DNA of 64,000 nucleotides from Chrysoporthe austroafricana. Its lineage: Eukaryota > Ascomycota > Sordariomycetes > Diaporthales > Cryphonectriaceae. Both the position numbers and the translations under genes were made by a program. Below the pieces are notes generated by a model. It had not been told where the DNA came from. It saw only the letters and a list, made by a program, of their open reading frames with translations, and did no database searches. How positions within the stretch are numbered: position 1 is the first letter of the stretch; the number at the start of each line of letters is the position of its first letter. The stretch lies in the NCBI GenBank assembly GCA_001051155.2, contig JYIP02000002.1:255583-319582 (forward strand), read 5' to 3'. Below, one piece after another: positions 47,464 through 59,937 of the stretch.

Positions 47464-48543
47464 ATGACCGGCGCACGGGACAAGGGGCCTGTACTGGTGA
47501 CGGGTGGCTCCGGCTTTATCGCGCTGGAGCTTTTGTCACAGCTGTTGTCCAGGGGCTACACCGTCCACACGACAGTACGGAGCCTGCAAAATCGTGCCAA
47601 GGTCCAGCCTCTTCGGGACTTGCGGGATGCTCATGGGGAGGGGAAGCTGCTGCTCTTCGAGGCCGACCTGCTTCAGCCGGACTCGTTCCGCCCTGCCATG
47701 CAGGGCTGCCATGTCGTCTACCACGTTGCCTCTCCTTTCAGGATGGCCGAGAAGATCAAAGATGGGCAGAAGGAGATGATCGACCCTGCCCTCAACGGAA
47801 CGAGCAGTGTTCTCAAGACGGTGCAGGAAACACCTACCGTCACGCGGGTCGTCCTCACCTCCTCCACCGGAGCCATCGCAGGTGACTACCGAGACGTGCT
47901 CGACAGGATGGACAACCAGCTGCTCAGTGAGAAGTACTTCAACGAGACCAGCTCCTCCAAGCACAATCCCTACCACCATTCCAAGGTGCTGGCAGAGAAG
48001 GAGGCGTGGAGACTGTACAAGGCTCAGGAGCACAGACGCTGGGACCTCGTCGTCCTCTGCGTCGGTCTGGTGCTTGGCCCGACCAATACTTCGGCCTCGG
48101 AATCCGGCAGTCTCTTCCTCATGGACGAGCTCCTGGCAGGGTGGATGTTCTACGGGGTGCCTGATTTGTGCTTCCTGCCTGTTGACATTCGCGATGTTGC
48201 TACTGCTCACATCAAGGCCGCCGAGATACAGGGTGCTACGGGTCGGTATATCATCGGTCCGCCTAAAACGACCACCTTCTTGGAGATATCGAGGCATTTC
48301 AAGAAGCTAAGGAATGGATCGATATGGCTGCCCGCCCACCAAATCCCTTCAGCCGTTACCAGGGTCCTTGGGCCCCTGTTTGGTTTGACCCAACTATGGA
48401 TGTCTCGCAATCTCGGAGTACATTTCAGGGCTGATAATAGCAGAAGCATCGGCGAGCTGGGAATGAGTTATCGGCCGCTCGAACAGACGCTCGATGACCA
48501 TTATGCGTCGTGGGAGAAGAATAAGAAGCGCGGGACCTCGTAA
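47464..48543 (+). CDS. NAD(P)-dependent extended SDR reductase (dihydroflavonol reductase / ketoreductase type)
   Basis: Single exon of 359 residues from ATG 47464 (the upstream open frame has only a TTG). The Rossmann motif is VLVTGGSGFIALELL (residues 10-24). The catalytic tyrosine-lysine pair is Tyr170/Lys174 in NPYHHSKVLAEK, with the helper serine in VVLTSSTGAI. A DVATAHIKAAEI block follows, typical of the DFR/CCR/Gre2-like group that reduces ketones and aldehydes using NADPH. The substrate is not predictable. It stands 1.4 kb ahead of the MFS gene on the same strand. Confidence 0.9.
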   Translation: MTGARDKGPVLVTGGSGFIALELLSQLLSRGYTVHTTVRSLQNRAKVQPLRDLRDAHGEGKLLLFEADLLQPDSFRPAMQGCHVVYHVASPFRMAEKIKDGQKEMIDPALNGTSSVLKTVQETPTVTRVVLTSSTGAIAGDYRDVLDRMDNQLLSEKYFNETSSSKHNPYHHSKVLAEKEAWRLYKAQEHRRWDLVVLCVGLVLGPTNTSASESGSLFLMDELLAGWMFYGVPDLCFLPVDIRDVATAHIKAAEIQGATGRYIIGPPKTTTFLEISRHFKKLRNGSIWLPAHQIPSAVTRVLGPLFGLTQLWMSRNLGVHFRADNSRSIGELGMSYRPLEQTLDDHYASWEKNKKRGTS

Positions 48544-49925
48544 TTAGGTGGTGGATGAGGTAATGTTTATTAGTTAGAGGAAGTTTGATGAGGAGGGGAG
48601 GGGGGCTCAGGTAGAAGAGAGCACTGGAAACATTCACAAATCGCTTCAGCTTGATACTCCAACCAACAGTAAGCAACTATAAAACATCCGGCAAAACTAA
48701 TGGCACGACATGTTCATCTCGCACGTCCCGATCCAAGACCTTGCCTGATCAACCAACGTCCGCAGCCATCGACCTTCATCCCACTACTCAATACAATCTC
48801 ATGCCAAAACCACCCGCTTATAATGCTCCCAGCTTTTCAAGGAGTTGCTTGCGTTCTCGGAACCGTTGCTGAGAAGAGAGTACGGGTCATCCTCAGCAGC
48901 CTTGTTCAGAGTCCTACAACATTCACCAATAACCTTTTAGCGTGAACATTCTAGAGTCTAGGTCGTAGTGAGACTGTCCAAATTGGTCTCTCTAAAACGT
49001 CTGCCGCAGTCACTTCAAGGTTAACAAAAAAGGGGAGGAAAGACTGTGACTAATCCTTCACGAACAACAAGGTCTAAGTTGGTTTCCCAGACCTTCTATA
49101 GTAATTAGGTAGGTAGTTAGTACGTGTATTCGGTGCAGGAGCCGACTACCGACGACAATAACACAAAAACGATATGATGTCACAGTATGATGCAAGATTC
49201 TCTAACCTCCAAGTAATACATCGTTGATGTCTGCCTCCGCAGTCGGTGTCGCTTGGCCTCACAAGATGCACAAATCTCGAACGTCACTTGTCCACATCAC
49301 TTGGTAAGTCTCGAGCCCATGTACACGAGCTTTTCTAGCCGCACAGCACGTCGGGATACGGTCTTCACCGCGATCTTCGTGCACTGTTTCCGGTCGACTT
49401 GACCACAACATTCGGTGACGCCAGCGGTCTGCTACCTTCCTTGTTCGGACCTGCAGAGGGTGTGGTGCGGTGTTGGCGGTCTGGCGGCGTTGGTGGGTCT
49501 CCCATACCGGGTCCCGTATTTCCGGCTATTCGGCGGTGCCAGTTGTCGACCCTGCGAACGGAATGTTGGGGATTACAACGTAGTATGTGCATGTTCGCAT
49601 TTGTGGCTGGGATTTTTTTTTTTTGTAAGAGTTTTTTTCTACCTCTTGCGCCGAGCTTCGGCGCCGTTCGTTGATTCCTAATCCACTTTCTTATCTTCGC
49701 CCCCTACATGATTTTTTATTCTTTCTTTCTGGCCAATGTTTCTTTCGTGTCACTCAGCAGCCAAGGGCGCACTGAATAATCGGGAATATATAGATCGGTC
49801 ACTGTGACAGTTCGCACTGCCACACGACGAATATTCCACCTCAACGGCGACGCTAGGCGCCTGAGCTAGCTATCTCCGAGACCTTAAACAATCTCCATGT
49901 TCTTGAAAGACCGCCATCGTTCAAT
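48544..49925. other. Intergenic region between SDR and MFS genes
   Basis: 1.4 kb without a gene. A TATATAG box at 49787-49793 lies 133 bp before the MFS start. T runs occur at 49613-49624 and 49631-49637. Confidence 0.55.
49787..49793 (+). promoter_or_regulatory. TATA box of the MFS transporter gene
   Basis: GGAATATATAGATC lies 133 bp upstream of the start codon in otherwise non-coding sequence. Confidence 0.45.
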
Positions 49926-51907
49926 ATGGCCAAACACGAGCCTGCATTGCACGACCAGACCAATATCTTGCCCACGGGTCGCCTCGTCATCGTCTTTTGC
50001 GCCTTAGCCTCGGCGCTCTTGATTACGTTCATCGACCAGCAATCCATCGGCGTTGTTTTGCCCACCATTGGCCGTGACCTGAACAGTTCATCTACGATAA
50101 CATGGGCTGGAACATCGTCTCTGATTGCCAACACCGCGTTTCAGGTGCTTTATGGCAGACTCTCCGACATCTTCGGACGCAAAGTCATGCTCATTTCGAG
50201 CCTCGGCTTGTTGGGACTCGGTGACCTGCTCTGCTCGTTCGCTCGGACCGGCCCTCAGCTATTTGCTTTCAGGGCAATCAGCGGCATTGCCACGGGAGGC
50301 AACATGGCCTTGGCTATGATGGTGGTCTCAGACGTGACGACCCTAAAGCAGAGGGGAAAGTTCATGGGCATCCTTGGGTCATGCGTCGGGTTAGGCAACG
50401 CCGTCGGGCCCTTCATCTCTTCAGCATTTGCCGAAAGGGTCACCTGGAGGGCCTTGTTTTGGCTTCTCTGCCCGCTTGCTGTCTGTTCAGGGTTGATTCT
50501 CTACGTGCTGCTGCCACCCCAGACCATCCCGCCCGAGCCATTGAAGACGAAGCTGGCCAAGATTGACTATTTGGGGATATTCTTCAGCTCAGTGGGCACA
50601 ATTCTCCTACTTATTCCTATATCCGGAATAGGCACCCAGTTTGCAGCCAATTCGCCAATGGTGATCGCTATGCTGACAATCGGATCTGCGTTCCTCGTCA
50701 TATTTGCGCTGAACGAATGGAAGGTGGCTAAACTTCCCATGTTCCCCTGTGAGTTAACTCACCAAATCTTCACACGGGCCGCGTGAGCTCGTGTCCGTTT
50801 AATGAACTAACGTAGTTGTGCAGTTCGCCTGTTCAAAAAGCCGGCGTTGGCCGCAATGATGGTCCAAAACTTCCTGATGTAAGTCAAACCACCGTTTCAT
50901 CATATTTACCTCCCGTAGGCCACTGCCTCTATCCCGGGACTCATTGAAGCTGTCTAACTTGCGGCATCGCTCTCCCCGTGACTGCTCTGGAAAGACTCCG
51001 AGCCCCTCGGACGGGTAAAAAGGCTCGTGATGGAACAATCACTAATGCTTCAGATAGCGGGCTGGCTTATTATAGCATTCTATACTATCTCCCGCTTTTC
51101 TATCAGATCGTTCGACAAATGACGGTGATACAATCTGCCCTAATGATCCTCCCTGTTGTACTGCCGCAGTCGATGGCCTCGATTGCTTCCGGCCAGTACA
51201 TGTCCCGGTTCAACAGATATGGCGAGGTGATCTGGGTGGGCTTCTCGCTCTGGGTTACCGCAACTGTTGTCGAGAGCAGATTTTCCAGGACATTTCCGCT
51301 GGCTGGGATGATCGTGACACTGATTATCCAGGGGACGGGCGTTGGCTTTACTTTCCAACCTACGCTCGTCGCTGCCCAAGCTCATTCTGCGAAGGCTGAT
51401 CGCGCTGTTGTTATCAGCTCCCGGAATTTTCTCCGGTCTCTCGGCGGTGCCTGCGGCCTAGCTGTTGCCTCGGCGTTGTTTTCAAATACTGTGATCGACA
51501 AACTGCCCTCTCCGCCCGCCATACCCGAGACTGTAGCCGACCAAATTAAGTCGTCGGTTTTCTCGGTACCGGACCTGTCGGGTCTTTCTGAAACACAGAA
51601 GGACATGATTCTTGACAGCTATACGCTCGCATCGAGATCTGTATTCTACTTCTGGATCGGATGCATTAGCTGTTGCTGGCTGCTGATGTTCTTTATCAAG
51701 GACAAAGGGCTACAAAGGAAGGAGGAGAAACAGGGAGTGGAAACAGAGCCTGATGTTGGGGCGCGAGGACGTGATAAGGCTCGTGACGCGACGCCCGCAT
51801 CCGGCGAGGAAGAGGACACAGCGAACGAGGGGGAAGGAACGACAAGTAGCGATGTTGAGAAGAATATCCCAAACGTCGACCGCAGAGCGCAAGGCGAGAA
51901 GGACTAG
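49926..51907 (+). CDS. MFS transporter, DHA2-type multidrug / metabolite exporter
   Basis: Exons 49926-50748, 50824-50878 and 51058-51907 give 575 residues with consistent phases. The second intron ends in CTTCAGATAG, because only the second AG restores the frame (FLIGLAYYSILYYLPLFYQ). The protein has about 14 hydrophobic segments. The DHA2 hallmark WAGTSSLIANTAFQVLYGRL runs into motif A SDIFGRK between TM2 and TM3, and an RAISGIATGGNMALAMM region corresponds to motif B/C surroundings. The C-terminal 70 residues are a charged cytoplasmic tail (Glu/Asp/Lys/Arg-rich). It would be a plasma-membrane proton antiporter exporting drugs or fungal metabolites. No biosynthetic cluster is evident beside it. 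Confidence 0.92.
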
Positions 51908-52678
51908 TCTACCAGAGCATCAGGCTCCACTGGCAGAGACACGCCATCGAAACGTCGTCGAGGCTGGAATATTTTACAGGTGGCTTAGACCCCTGATAAT
52001 CTTTTCGCAGTCTTCTAGATTTTACGTCGGATGTTCTATGAACTAATTACCTTGTGACCGCTCGCAAACCGGAACATGCGCGAGGTCATATGACAGCTTT
52101 GCTTTTACATAACCTTATCTCTAGGATTTAAAATACGTTCTTTATTACAGCGCAGTGAGCCCAGGCCCGAGATACAGGGGGTGCTACTATGATACAGTTG
52201 CTTGACCATTCCCAACAGGCTAGTTGGTTTGCGAGAGGGTACGCTCGACCGTGAGGCCTCATGGTTTCCGCGTGTCGGTCGTTGGGCCCGATAAAGCAGG
52301 CGGCGATTATTGGCTCGAGCGGGCCGGCAATGGGACCGGCAATCTCTTTACAAGGCCTAGACCTGATTTAATAAACGATAAAGCAGCACTATTCAACAGT
52401 AGGATTTTGATAAAAACAGGGGGAGATAATGTGAGGGGGAGTCCATATGTATGCATACAGTGCGGTCTTCGCCACCGGAGGAAGCGGAGGTACCCAGTAG
52501 GGCTGGATCTACCTCGGCGATGTCACCATGATAAGAGGATGGGTCGGACCGTAGAGCACATCCGATATATGATGAGGCGTAGGACAATCTCGGAGGATAG
52601 CCATCGTGCAGCGATCGCGCACTCCTCCAATCGCGCTTCGAAACGTCAGTCAGTGCTTACGGACGGCTCAGGGTCATC
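51908..52678. other. Intergenic region between MFS and OPT genes
   Basis: 771 bp between two same-strand transporter genes; it contains the OPT promoter and 5' leader. No domain-bearing frame is seen. Confidence 0.55.
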
Positions 52679-55559
52679 ATGGACACCGAGAAGAGTCTCG
52701 ACGTGGCCGACAAGCGCGATGAGACCCTCTCTGGAACCAACGAGATTCGATCTGAGAAAGGGGTTCACAATTTCCAAGACGGTGCCGAAACTGAGATTCT
52801 CAATGGACATCTGGTAGAGCTTGAAGTCGACTTGGCCCGCGTCATTGAGGAAGACGATGTCGAGGGCGATTGGGAAGCCGATACGAGTCCTTTCCCAGCG
52901 GTCAGAGCGGTGGTTCCGGAGAGCGACGACACAGAGATGCCAGTCAATACCTTCCGGGCTTGGTTCTTGGGTATCGTGAGTTCACACACAACGAACGGGC
53001 TTCTCCTTTCGTTGCCGTCGACCCATCTTCCCCCACACTGCCAAGGACTCCTGACCAGGGCTGACTGACGGGTGATCAAAGTTGTTTGTGTTTCTTGGTG
53101 CTGGAGTAAACCAGTTCTTCTCGTTACGGTACCCATCTGTGCATATAGTTTCGCTGGTCGCGGAACTTTTGGCCTTCCCTCTCGGAGTGTTCCTTGCCCA
53201 CCTGCTTCCTATCAGCCGCCTCAATCCCGATCGGCATTTCAACATCAAGGAACATGCACTGGTCACGATTATGAGCAATGTCTCCTTCGGCTTCGGCTCC
53301 GCAGATGCGACCAACATCATTCAAGCAGCGAAGTTATATGGCTTCACCCTGCAGGCCGGCTTCAGTGTAATGGTCGTCCTGTGTTGTCAGCTGCTAGGTT
53401 ACGGCGTGGCCGGGCTGAGTGCGAGATGGCTAGTCGAGCCGGCAAGCATGATCTGGCCTGGCGTGCTGAGCAACGTGGCCCTGTTGAGCTCCCTACACTC
53501 AAGGGCTAATGCAGTTGCGGACGGCTGGAGGATTACCCGCATCAAGTTCTTCATGGTCGTTGGGGGCGCTGCCTTCGTATGGTATTGGTTTCCCGGGCTG
53601 ATTTTCACTGGTCTAAGCTATTTCACCTGGATAACATGGATTGCGCCTGAGAACATCGCAGTCAATCAAGTGTTCGGCATGGTCACCGGCATGGGACTCT
53701 TTCCCCTGACTTTCGACTGGTCTATGATCGCTTACAACACGAACCCACTTCTGAGCCCTCACTGGGCCGCCGTCAACGTCTTTTTCGGCTTCGCGCTTTT
53801 CTTCTGGATCGTTACGCCGGCAATCTACTATTCCAATATTTGGAGCACGGCTTACCTGCCATTTTGCACGGCAGATGTCTACGATCGTTTTGGGCAGGCG
53901 TACAACTCATCCCAGGTCATCACCGGCCAGAGCTTCGACGAAGCAAAATACAAGGCCTATAGCCCACCTTATCTCCCGGCGACATTTGCGTTCGTCTACG
54001 GCTTGTCCTTCGCGTCCATCACCAGCGTCCTCTCCCACGTCTATTTCTTCCACTGGGACGAGCTGGTACATGCTTTCAAGGGGTCCCTGAAGCTGGACAT
54101 CCACGCCCGGCTCATGAGGGCTTACAAAAAGGTACCCATCTGGTGGTGGATCTCTATCGTACTGGTCGTTCTCGGCATGTCTATCGCCATGACAGAGGTG
54201 TTTCACACGGGCCTTCCGGTGTACGGCATCATTCTGGCCCTCATCATTCCGGCCGTCTACATGGTCCCCTGCGGAATGATCCAGGGCGTTACTAACGTCG
54301 ATGCGAATCAAATCAATGTGTTAGCTGAGTTCATTGGAGGCTACATGTTCCAGGGCAAGCCTATCGCAACTATGCTCTTCAAGATTCTGTCCACAGATGT
54401 AGTGGGCCAGGGACTTTACTTCGCCCAGGATAGTGAGTTCACAAAATTCAATTCCCAACCCGCCATCTTTAGTCCAACCATTTAAACACTATCATTCTTA
54501 GACAAGTGTTTGACTGTCAAATTGAGCGCATGGGGATAGCTTTGCACACCATGCACCCCTCCCCCCCTTTTCGAAGGTTCAAGCCCAAACAGGCTTCGAA
54601 GATTATAGCTGACTCGACAACAGTGAAATTAGCACACTACCTCAAAATCCCATCAAGGACGCTTTTCTTTGCACAGGGCCTTGCCACAATCCTCGGTGCT
54701 TTGACCCAAGTTGGCGTGACTCTGTGGATGCTTGGCAACGTCGATGGGATCTGCGATGACGATCAGCCGAACGGCTTCACCTGCCCGAACGGATTGACAG
54801 TCTACAGCTCGTCGATCATCTGGGGCCTTATTGGACCAGCTCGGCTCTACTCTGCTGGGCAAATCTACTCAGGCCTGGTAAGCTTTTGCCCACTCAATCC
54901 TCAGCGAGTCCTTCGGCATCGCACTTGCTAACAACGGCCCTCGCAAAGCTGCATTTCTTCTGGATCGGGCTGTTGCTGCCGCCAATCACCTACTTCGTAT
55001 GGAAGAAGACAAAGTCAGACTTCGTACGCAAGATCAATTGGCCCCTCATCTTCGTGGGAACATACAACGTACCACCAGCGACCGGGATCAATTACAGTAG
55101 CTGGTATCTCGTTAATTTGGTGTTCAACAAGATTATCTTCAATCGGTTTCGTGCTTGGTGGTAAGTTTCCTGCCCCCTCGGATACAGGCTGAAAGCCATG
55201 CCTCATAACTCATGGATACATGCTACTTCTTGCGTCCCCTCTGTATCGAAGACATGTATATCTGTTACGGTTCAAGCTGACGGGAACCTAGGACGAAATA
55301 CAACTACGTCCTGGCTGCTGCCCTGGACTCGGTGAGTCAGACTCGACCCACGGTTCTGTCCCGCTTTCTAACATTCATCTAGGGGCTTGCTGTCTCCGGC
55401 ATTGTCATTTTCTTCGCAGTGACATACGGGCCCGGCGTTGAGTTCCCGTCGTGGTGGGGGAACGACGTATGGCAGAATACAGCGGACTACAACGGGACAC
55501 CATGGTTGCAGATGCCATCCACTGGCTACTTTGGTCCTGCGAATGGGACATGGTCGTGA
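52679..55559 (+). CDS. Oligopeptide transporter, OPT family
   Basis: Six exons: 52679-52975, 53082-54432, 54624-54877, 54949-55160, 55292-55331 and 55383-55559. Phases agree (0, 1, 0, 2, 0) and total 776 residues, the usual OPT size. The acidic N-terminal tail (about 90 residues) leads to FRAWFLGI joined to LFVFLGAGVNQFFSLRYPS, the family's first helices. Further family blocks are GSADATNIIQAAKLYG, WIAPENIAVNQVFG, NPLLSPHWAAVNVFFGF, NQINVLAEFIGGYMFQGKP and MKLAHYLKIPSRTLFF, the last one made only after splicing. The end is a tryptophan-rich VEFPSWWGNDVW segment. It should import tetra- or pentapeptides or related metal-peptide complexes with protons. Confidence 0.94.
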
Positions 55560-56579
55560 TACCGTGTTGTCTTTTGTCGTGTAATAGATATTTGGCACAC
55601 AGCGTTGCGAGTATGAGGGCCCGAACAAATCACAGAGCAGCAAGAGGGTGCAACAATGTGATTATCCAGTGCAAAGCGGGTCTGAGATCACATCAGGGAG
55701 AATCGCCCGTCATAAGGCCTCGAAATCAATTAAGATGAAAGGGCAGCGTCCACCGCTGGGTAGTAGGATTGCAATCTTGCCCCATTAGTTTGTTAAGCTT
55801 CCCAAACTGTACCAGGCGTGTTCCGGAGTGAGTTTCGCCTCCATAGCTGTCTATCTCCAAACTCTCAACCCAGGTGTCACCTTACACCAACAATTCCGCC
55901 CACTCCCAGACTTACACGACCGACAACAGGTTACCGCCCTCCCGCCGCTGATCTTCTTATCCGCACATTCTTTGCCAGTGCTGGCGGATCGAATGCAAGG
56001 CACGGTGCCGGTGCCGGAGCAAGCGTCGCGGCAATGTTTGCAGCGAAAGTGATACCAAACCGTGTAACACATGATGGTTGGTCCGAGTCCTGGTGATGAG
56101 TGCTGCCGCAAGTCTGTCTCTGCGCCGACGGAGGCCGATCAGAGGATTCCGGTCGAACGTAGCAAGACTTCGTTAGAATAATTACTCTGGTATCTGTCGA
56201 GATCGAGAATCGTGCGAAGCTTATGGTAATTATTTAGGGGAAATCGTGCCAGGTGGGTATTGTCACACCGAAAAGAAAAGAAAAGGCTCCAGGAGGGTGC
56301 GAGCAAAACAATCTGTCCTCAGTTGGAGTCGCAACAAAGACTCGAGAGACGACAATGATGAACGCAACCAAGTTGAGCTAGTTCACCGCACAAACAAAGG
56401 TCACTTCCGTCTCGGTGCTGCGCGGTAGCTACTAAAATTAGGTTCGAGCGTTCCAAACTCGTTCTCTTAACAAACGCTTCCCGCGTCTGGCCCTGTCAAG
56501 CCTGGGAGATTCAGAAATAAAGAAAGTTCTAGCAGGCAAGGTTCCAACAAGTTGAAAGCGGAGTGGTAGCAAGGAGCGA
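55560..56579. other. Tail-to-tail intergenic region
   Basis: About 1 kb between the OPT stop and the regulator stop. Frames on both strands at 55820-56110 are open over the same bases and have no domain. No terminator or RNA structure was recognised. Confidence 0.5.
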
Positions 56580-59275
56580 TCATATGCTACTACTCAGGTA
56601 TTCGAGATCAGCGAAAAGTTGATCCCATCCGTTGTCAGTGGGATTCGTGCCGAGAAAATCGTTCCAGATTCCGGTCACTCCACTTGCGTCCAACGTGTCG
56701 TAGGCCCAGTTCTGGACGACTGCTTGCTGTTGGCCAACGGCAAAATCCGAGACAGCCACCACCATGTCCCGCTCGCCAAGTGGCTGCCCTTGCTGGCCCG
56801 CGGACACGTCTCCTGAGGTCACATATGTACCAGGCTCAAATGGCACGTTCGAATCGGTTCCACTGGGTGCAGCGTTACTCTCTCCCTCCACACCGTGAAC
56901 ATGGTGTCTCCTCAGCACGCCCACAAGGCGCTGCATCATACTCCGCGCCATAGGACTCTTTTCGCCTGCCTTCTCAAGAAGCCGACAGGCGTTCGCCAGC
57001 TGCGACCGCCTCCGCTCCGTTTCAGCATCCATACCGGACGAGTCGCCCTCCGATCCGCCCCTGAGCGAAGGGTCTGTGGCCAGGACGGCACACGCCATGA
57101 AGAGCTGTAGCCTCCGTCATCAGCAGGCGGTCCCGCGGGGTTTGCACCGGGGGGGGGAGATAGGCAGGGAAAAAGGTGGCGAAGGGGAGGGCACAGCACG
57201 GGTCAGAGGGGTGACATACATGATTGATGACCAGCCCACTCCGGTGGGGGCTGCGCTGTGAATTCGGGCCCCTGCGCAGCTGCACAGCGGTTGCTGACCC
57301 GGCGGAGGAAGGGGTATCGACAGCCTCGCTCAGCACGGTGGTCGCGATGTCTATCACAGCCTCAACCGAGTTCAGACAGGTCTTGCGGAAGACCTCGAAT
57401 TTCTCCGGCATGCCCTTGATCTGGAGCAATGGCCTCAGCAGCTTGGCCCGCCGGGCATGGACAGAGAGAATGCCGATAGACCGTTGCAAGGCGACCCTCC
57501 TCGATGCAGCGTCGGGCGAGGAGAGGTAGGCGCCCAGGAAGGGCCAGTCGATCAAGATCTGCTCATAGCTCCTGTCAAGCGCTGCGATCTTGGAGTAGGG
57601 CAGGGTGTCGATGTCGTCGGAGCCCAGTGGCAGGGCATCAACGATCTCACGAGAGATCTCGGCGAGACGGATGCGGAGGGTCGTGTGTACCAAGGAGGCC
57701 TCGGACCAGGGGCCATAGGAGGGCGCGAACTGGTCGGGGCTGGCGACATGGCTGGGGTAATTCACTCTCATGTGCCTCGGGTTGACGCTATAGATTCGAT
57801 CTGTGTTACTGCCCATGTAGCACAAAAGCCTGGAGGAACTGGTCAGCAAGGCCCGCCAGAGCGATATGGGGGCCGACGACACTACGGATATAGAGGCGGC
57901 GGCGGCGGCGACGTACCAATCAGTGGCGGCGAGATACCACCAGGTCCTCCTTTTCATCTCCCGCAGCAGCATGCTGTCTCGAGACTCGCTGCCTGGGAAG
58001 TCTATCAGGTGGAGCTTCGTCTCATATGCCGCGGCGCGCGCACAGCTGTGGAGGTAGCGGAAGCGGGAAGACGTCCCCTCGATGTTGTACAGAAGGTCGG
58101 CGAGGACCAGCCTGGCCTGGATGATGTGGAGGGTATTCGAGGCGGCGCGCTGGGCCTGGTCGAGGAGGTCCCATGCGGCCGACCTCCAGGCGTGAGACTG
58201 GGCTGCAGCATGGTCCTCGGAGAGGAAGCTGAATTGGGAGGGATAGTCACGATCCCAGAAGAAGGCACTGGCGGCGCAGAAGCTGAGGACGAAGGCGGCG
58301 GGGCCCAGGTCGATCTTCTGTCCCCGCCGCAGCTGAGTGTAGACGTCACCCACCAGGGCCTCGGCGGTAGGGGGGTGTAGGACATTTGCGACGTGAAAGT
58401 CGGAGTTCTCGAGGTAGTCCTTGAACAGAGCCAACGCGTCCTCCCGGCCGGGCAGGTCGATACACCGGACCGAAGTATGCCTGGCGCTAGTGTACTCGCC
58501 ACTGCTGGTGACGCGAAAGGTGAAGGTGTCGCAGTCGTCTAGAGCCTGCGCATGCCGCAGGTGATGGTACGTCAACGACATGGCCCGGACCTCTGTGGAC
58601 AGGTCGCACAAGGCGCCGACGACGAGGGGCTCGAGACGAGAGACTGACGTCGGCGAGGGGACCTGCTGGAGGGCAGGAGGCCCACCAGGGCATGGGAAGG
58701 ACGTGGAGACGGGAGGGGCATGAAAGGGCGCACTCACCAGGGACTCGGCCACATGGTCGCAGTCCAGCTCGGCCGGGGAGCGACCCAGCAAGGGTCTAGA
58801 GGAGGGAGGGGTGAGGGTGTCATCAGGGGCGGAGGACTGATGGTGAGGGCCATCGGCATGGCGGCGACCCGCGCCAAAGACGGCCTCCTCGAGACGGCGC
58901 AGTCTCTGGATGACGTCCGGGCCGGCGGAAGGCCTATGGGCCCGTGAGAGGATGTTACCTCCTACCAATGACAAGACGATAGACGCAACAGGAGGAGGAG
59001 GGGGGAGGAGGGGGAGGAGGGGGGAGGAGGGGGAGGAGGGGGAGGGAGACTGAGATGTGGACTTGCCCTGGGCCAGCAGCGCTGGAGGGGCCGGGTGGTA
59101 GGGACTGGCCATCGCACGGAATGCCTCTGCTGGTACAGTTGGAGCACGGCTGGGCACGATCACACTTGAGCTTCTTGGAGCGACAGAAATTACAGCTAAT
59201 CTGGGGCTGCCTCCGCCGCCGGGGCCCGTCCTGGTCGGGTGCAGCAGGGGCAGACTCGGGCGCGCGGCGCTTCAT
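56580..59275 (-). CDS. Zn2Cys6 fungal transcription factor with Fungal_trans domain
   Basis: The DNA-binding cluster is CNFCRSKKLKC then CSNC and a last Cys (C-x2-C-x6-C-x5-C-x2-C-x6-C), near residues 25-51 from ATG 59275. My model has exon 1 59275-59106, exon 2 58933-57220 and exon 3 57104-56580 (802 residues, in phase). The 115-nt last intron (GTATGT...CTACAG) is clear. The first intron is less certain: the CT-rich low-complexity stretch 58990-59050 could partly be coding. A DVIQRLRRLEEAVFG coil follows the zinc cluster. The Fungal_trans middle region is visible (QFSFLSEDHA, LADLLYNIEG, MKRRTWWYLAATDWY). The C terminus is acidic/aromatic (DGxxGIWNDFLG type and WDQLFADLEYL), a likely activation region. 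Targets unknown; the transporters to the left are candidates by position only. Confidence 0.92.
58990..59050. repeat. GGA/GGGGAGGA low-complexity tract
   Basis: Repeated GGAGGGGGGAGGAGGGGGAGG-type units on the plus strand (CT-rich on the gene strand) lie in or next to the first intron of the Zn2Cys6 gene. The tract complicates the exon call there. Confidence 0.85.
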
Positions 59276-59881
59276 CGTCTGTCTGTGACCGACCTGCTGA
59301 AGGCGTCGAGGGTGCTGCTGGTGTGGTTGCGGTCGGGCGTGTATTTGCAGCCAGCCACAGCAGCACACGCAGACAGGAGCGAGGCGAGCCACGGAGGTCC
59401 TCGGATTGTCCGGGACGGTGCGTGGGGCGACAGCACTAGGATCACGCCGAGGGGTCGTCATAGGCTGAGTATCTCCCTCTGGCCCGTGGGCCAGATGTAC
59501 GTCGTACGTCTGTAGACCGTCAGCAGCAGGCAATGAATGTATGCACCCTGTGCATATTTCACTCGGCTCGAAGGTGCTCCTGACCTGGCCTGGGCGGGCC
59601 ACACAGATCTGGCCCTGGCGCTGGACTGTTTACCTCCTCTGGGCATGCTATCATTGTATTGTGCTGTCCATCTGCCCTGGTGGCCACAGCCAGGGCCTGT
59701 CGGTGGCAGAAAGATGGCTGCTTGTTCATATATGTATCCTCACACAAGAAAGCGGGTTGTACTATTGTACTAAGCACCCTACCAGAATACATACTGTGTA
59801 TACAAGTAGTCCGTACAGGACGACGGCCCACCGCCCAGGGTGTGGCTGTGTATGGCTGGTGGCTGGTGCTGTGGCTGTGTC

Positions 59882-59937
59882 GGACGCGGCGCACCGGACG
59901 CGGCGCACCGGACGCGGCGCACCGGACGCTGCGCACC
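59882..59937. repeat. 14-bp tandem repeat, four copies
   Basis: GGACGCGGCGCACC is repeated three times exactly and a fourth time with one change (GGACGCTGCGCACC). It is GC-rich with alternating CGCG-like character and lies 0.6 kb upstream of the Zn2Cys6 gene start. Confidence 0.95.

Noticed and set aside
59882..59937. Possible CRISPR-like array
   Set aside because: Direct head-to-tail repeats without spacers, in a eukaryotic genome.
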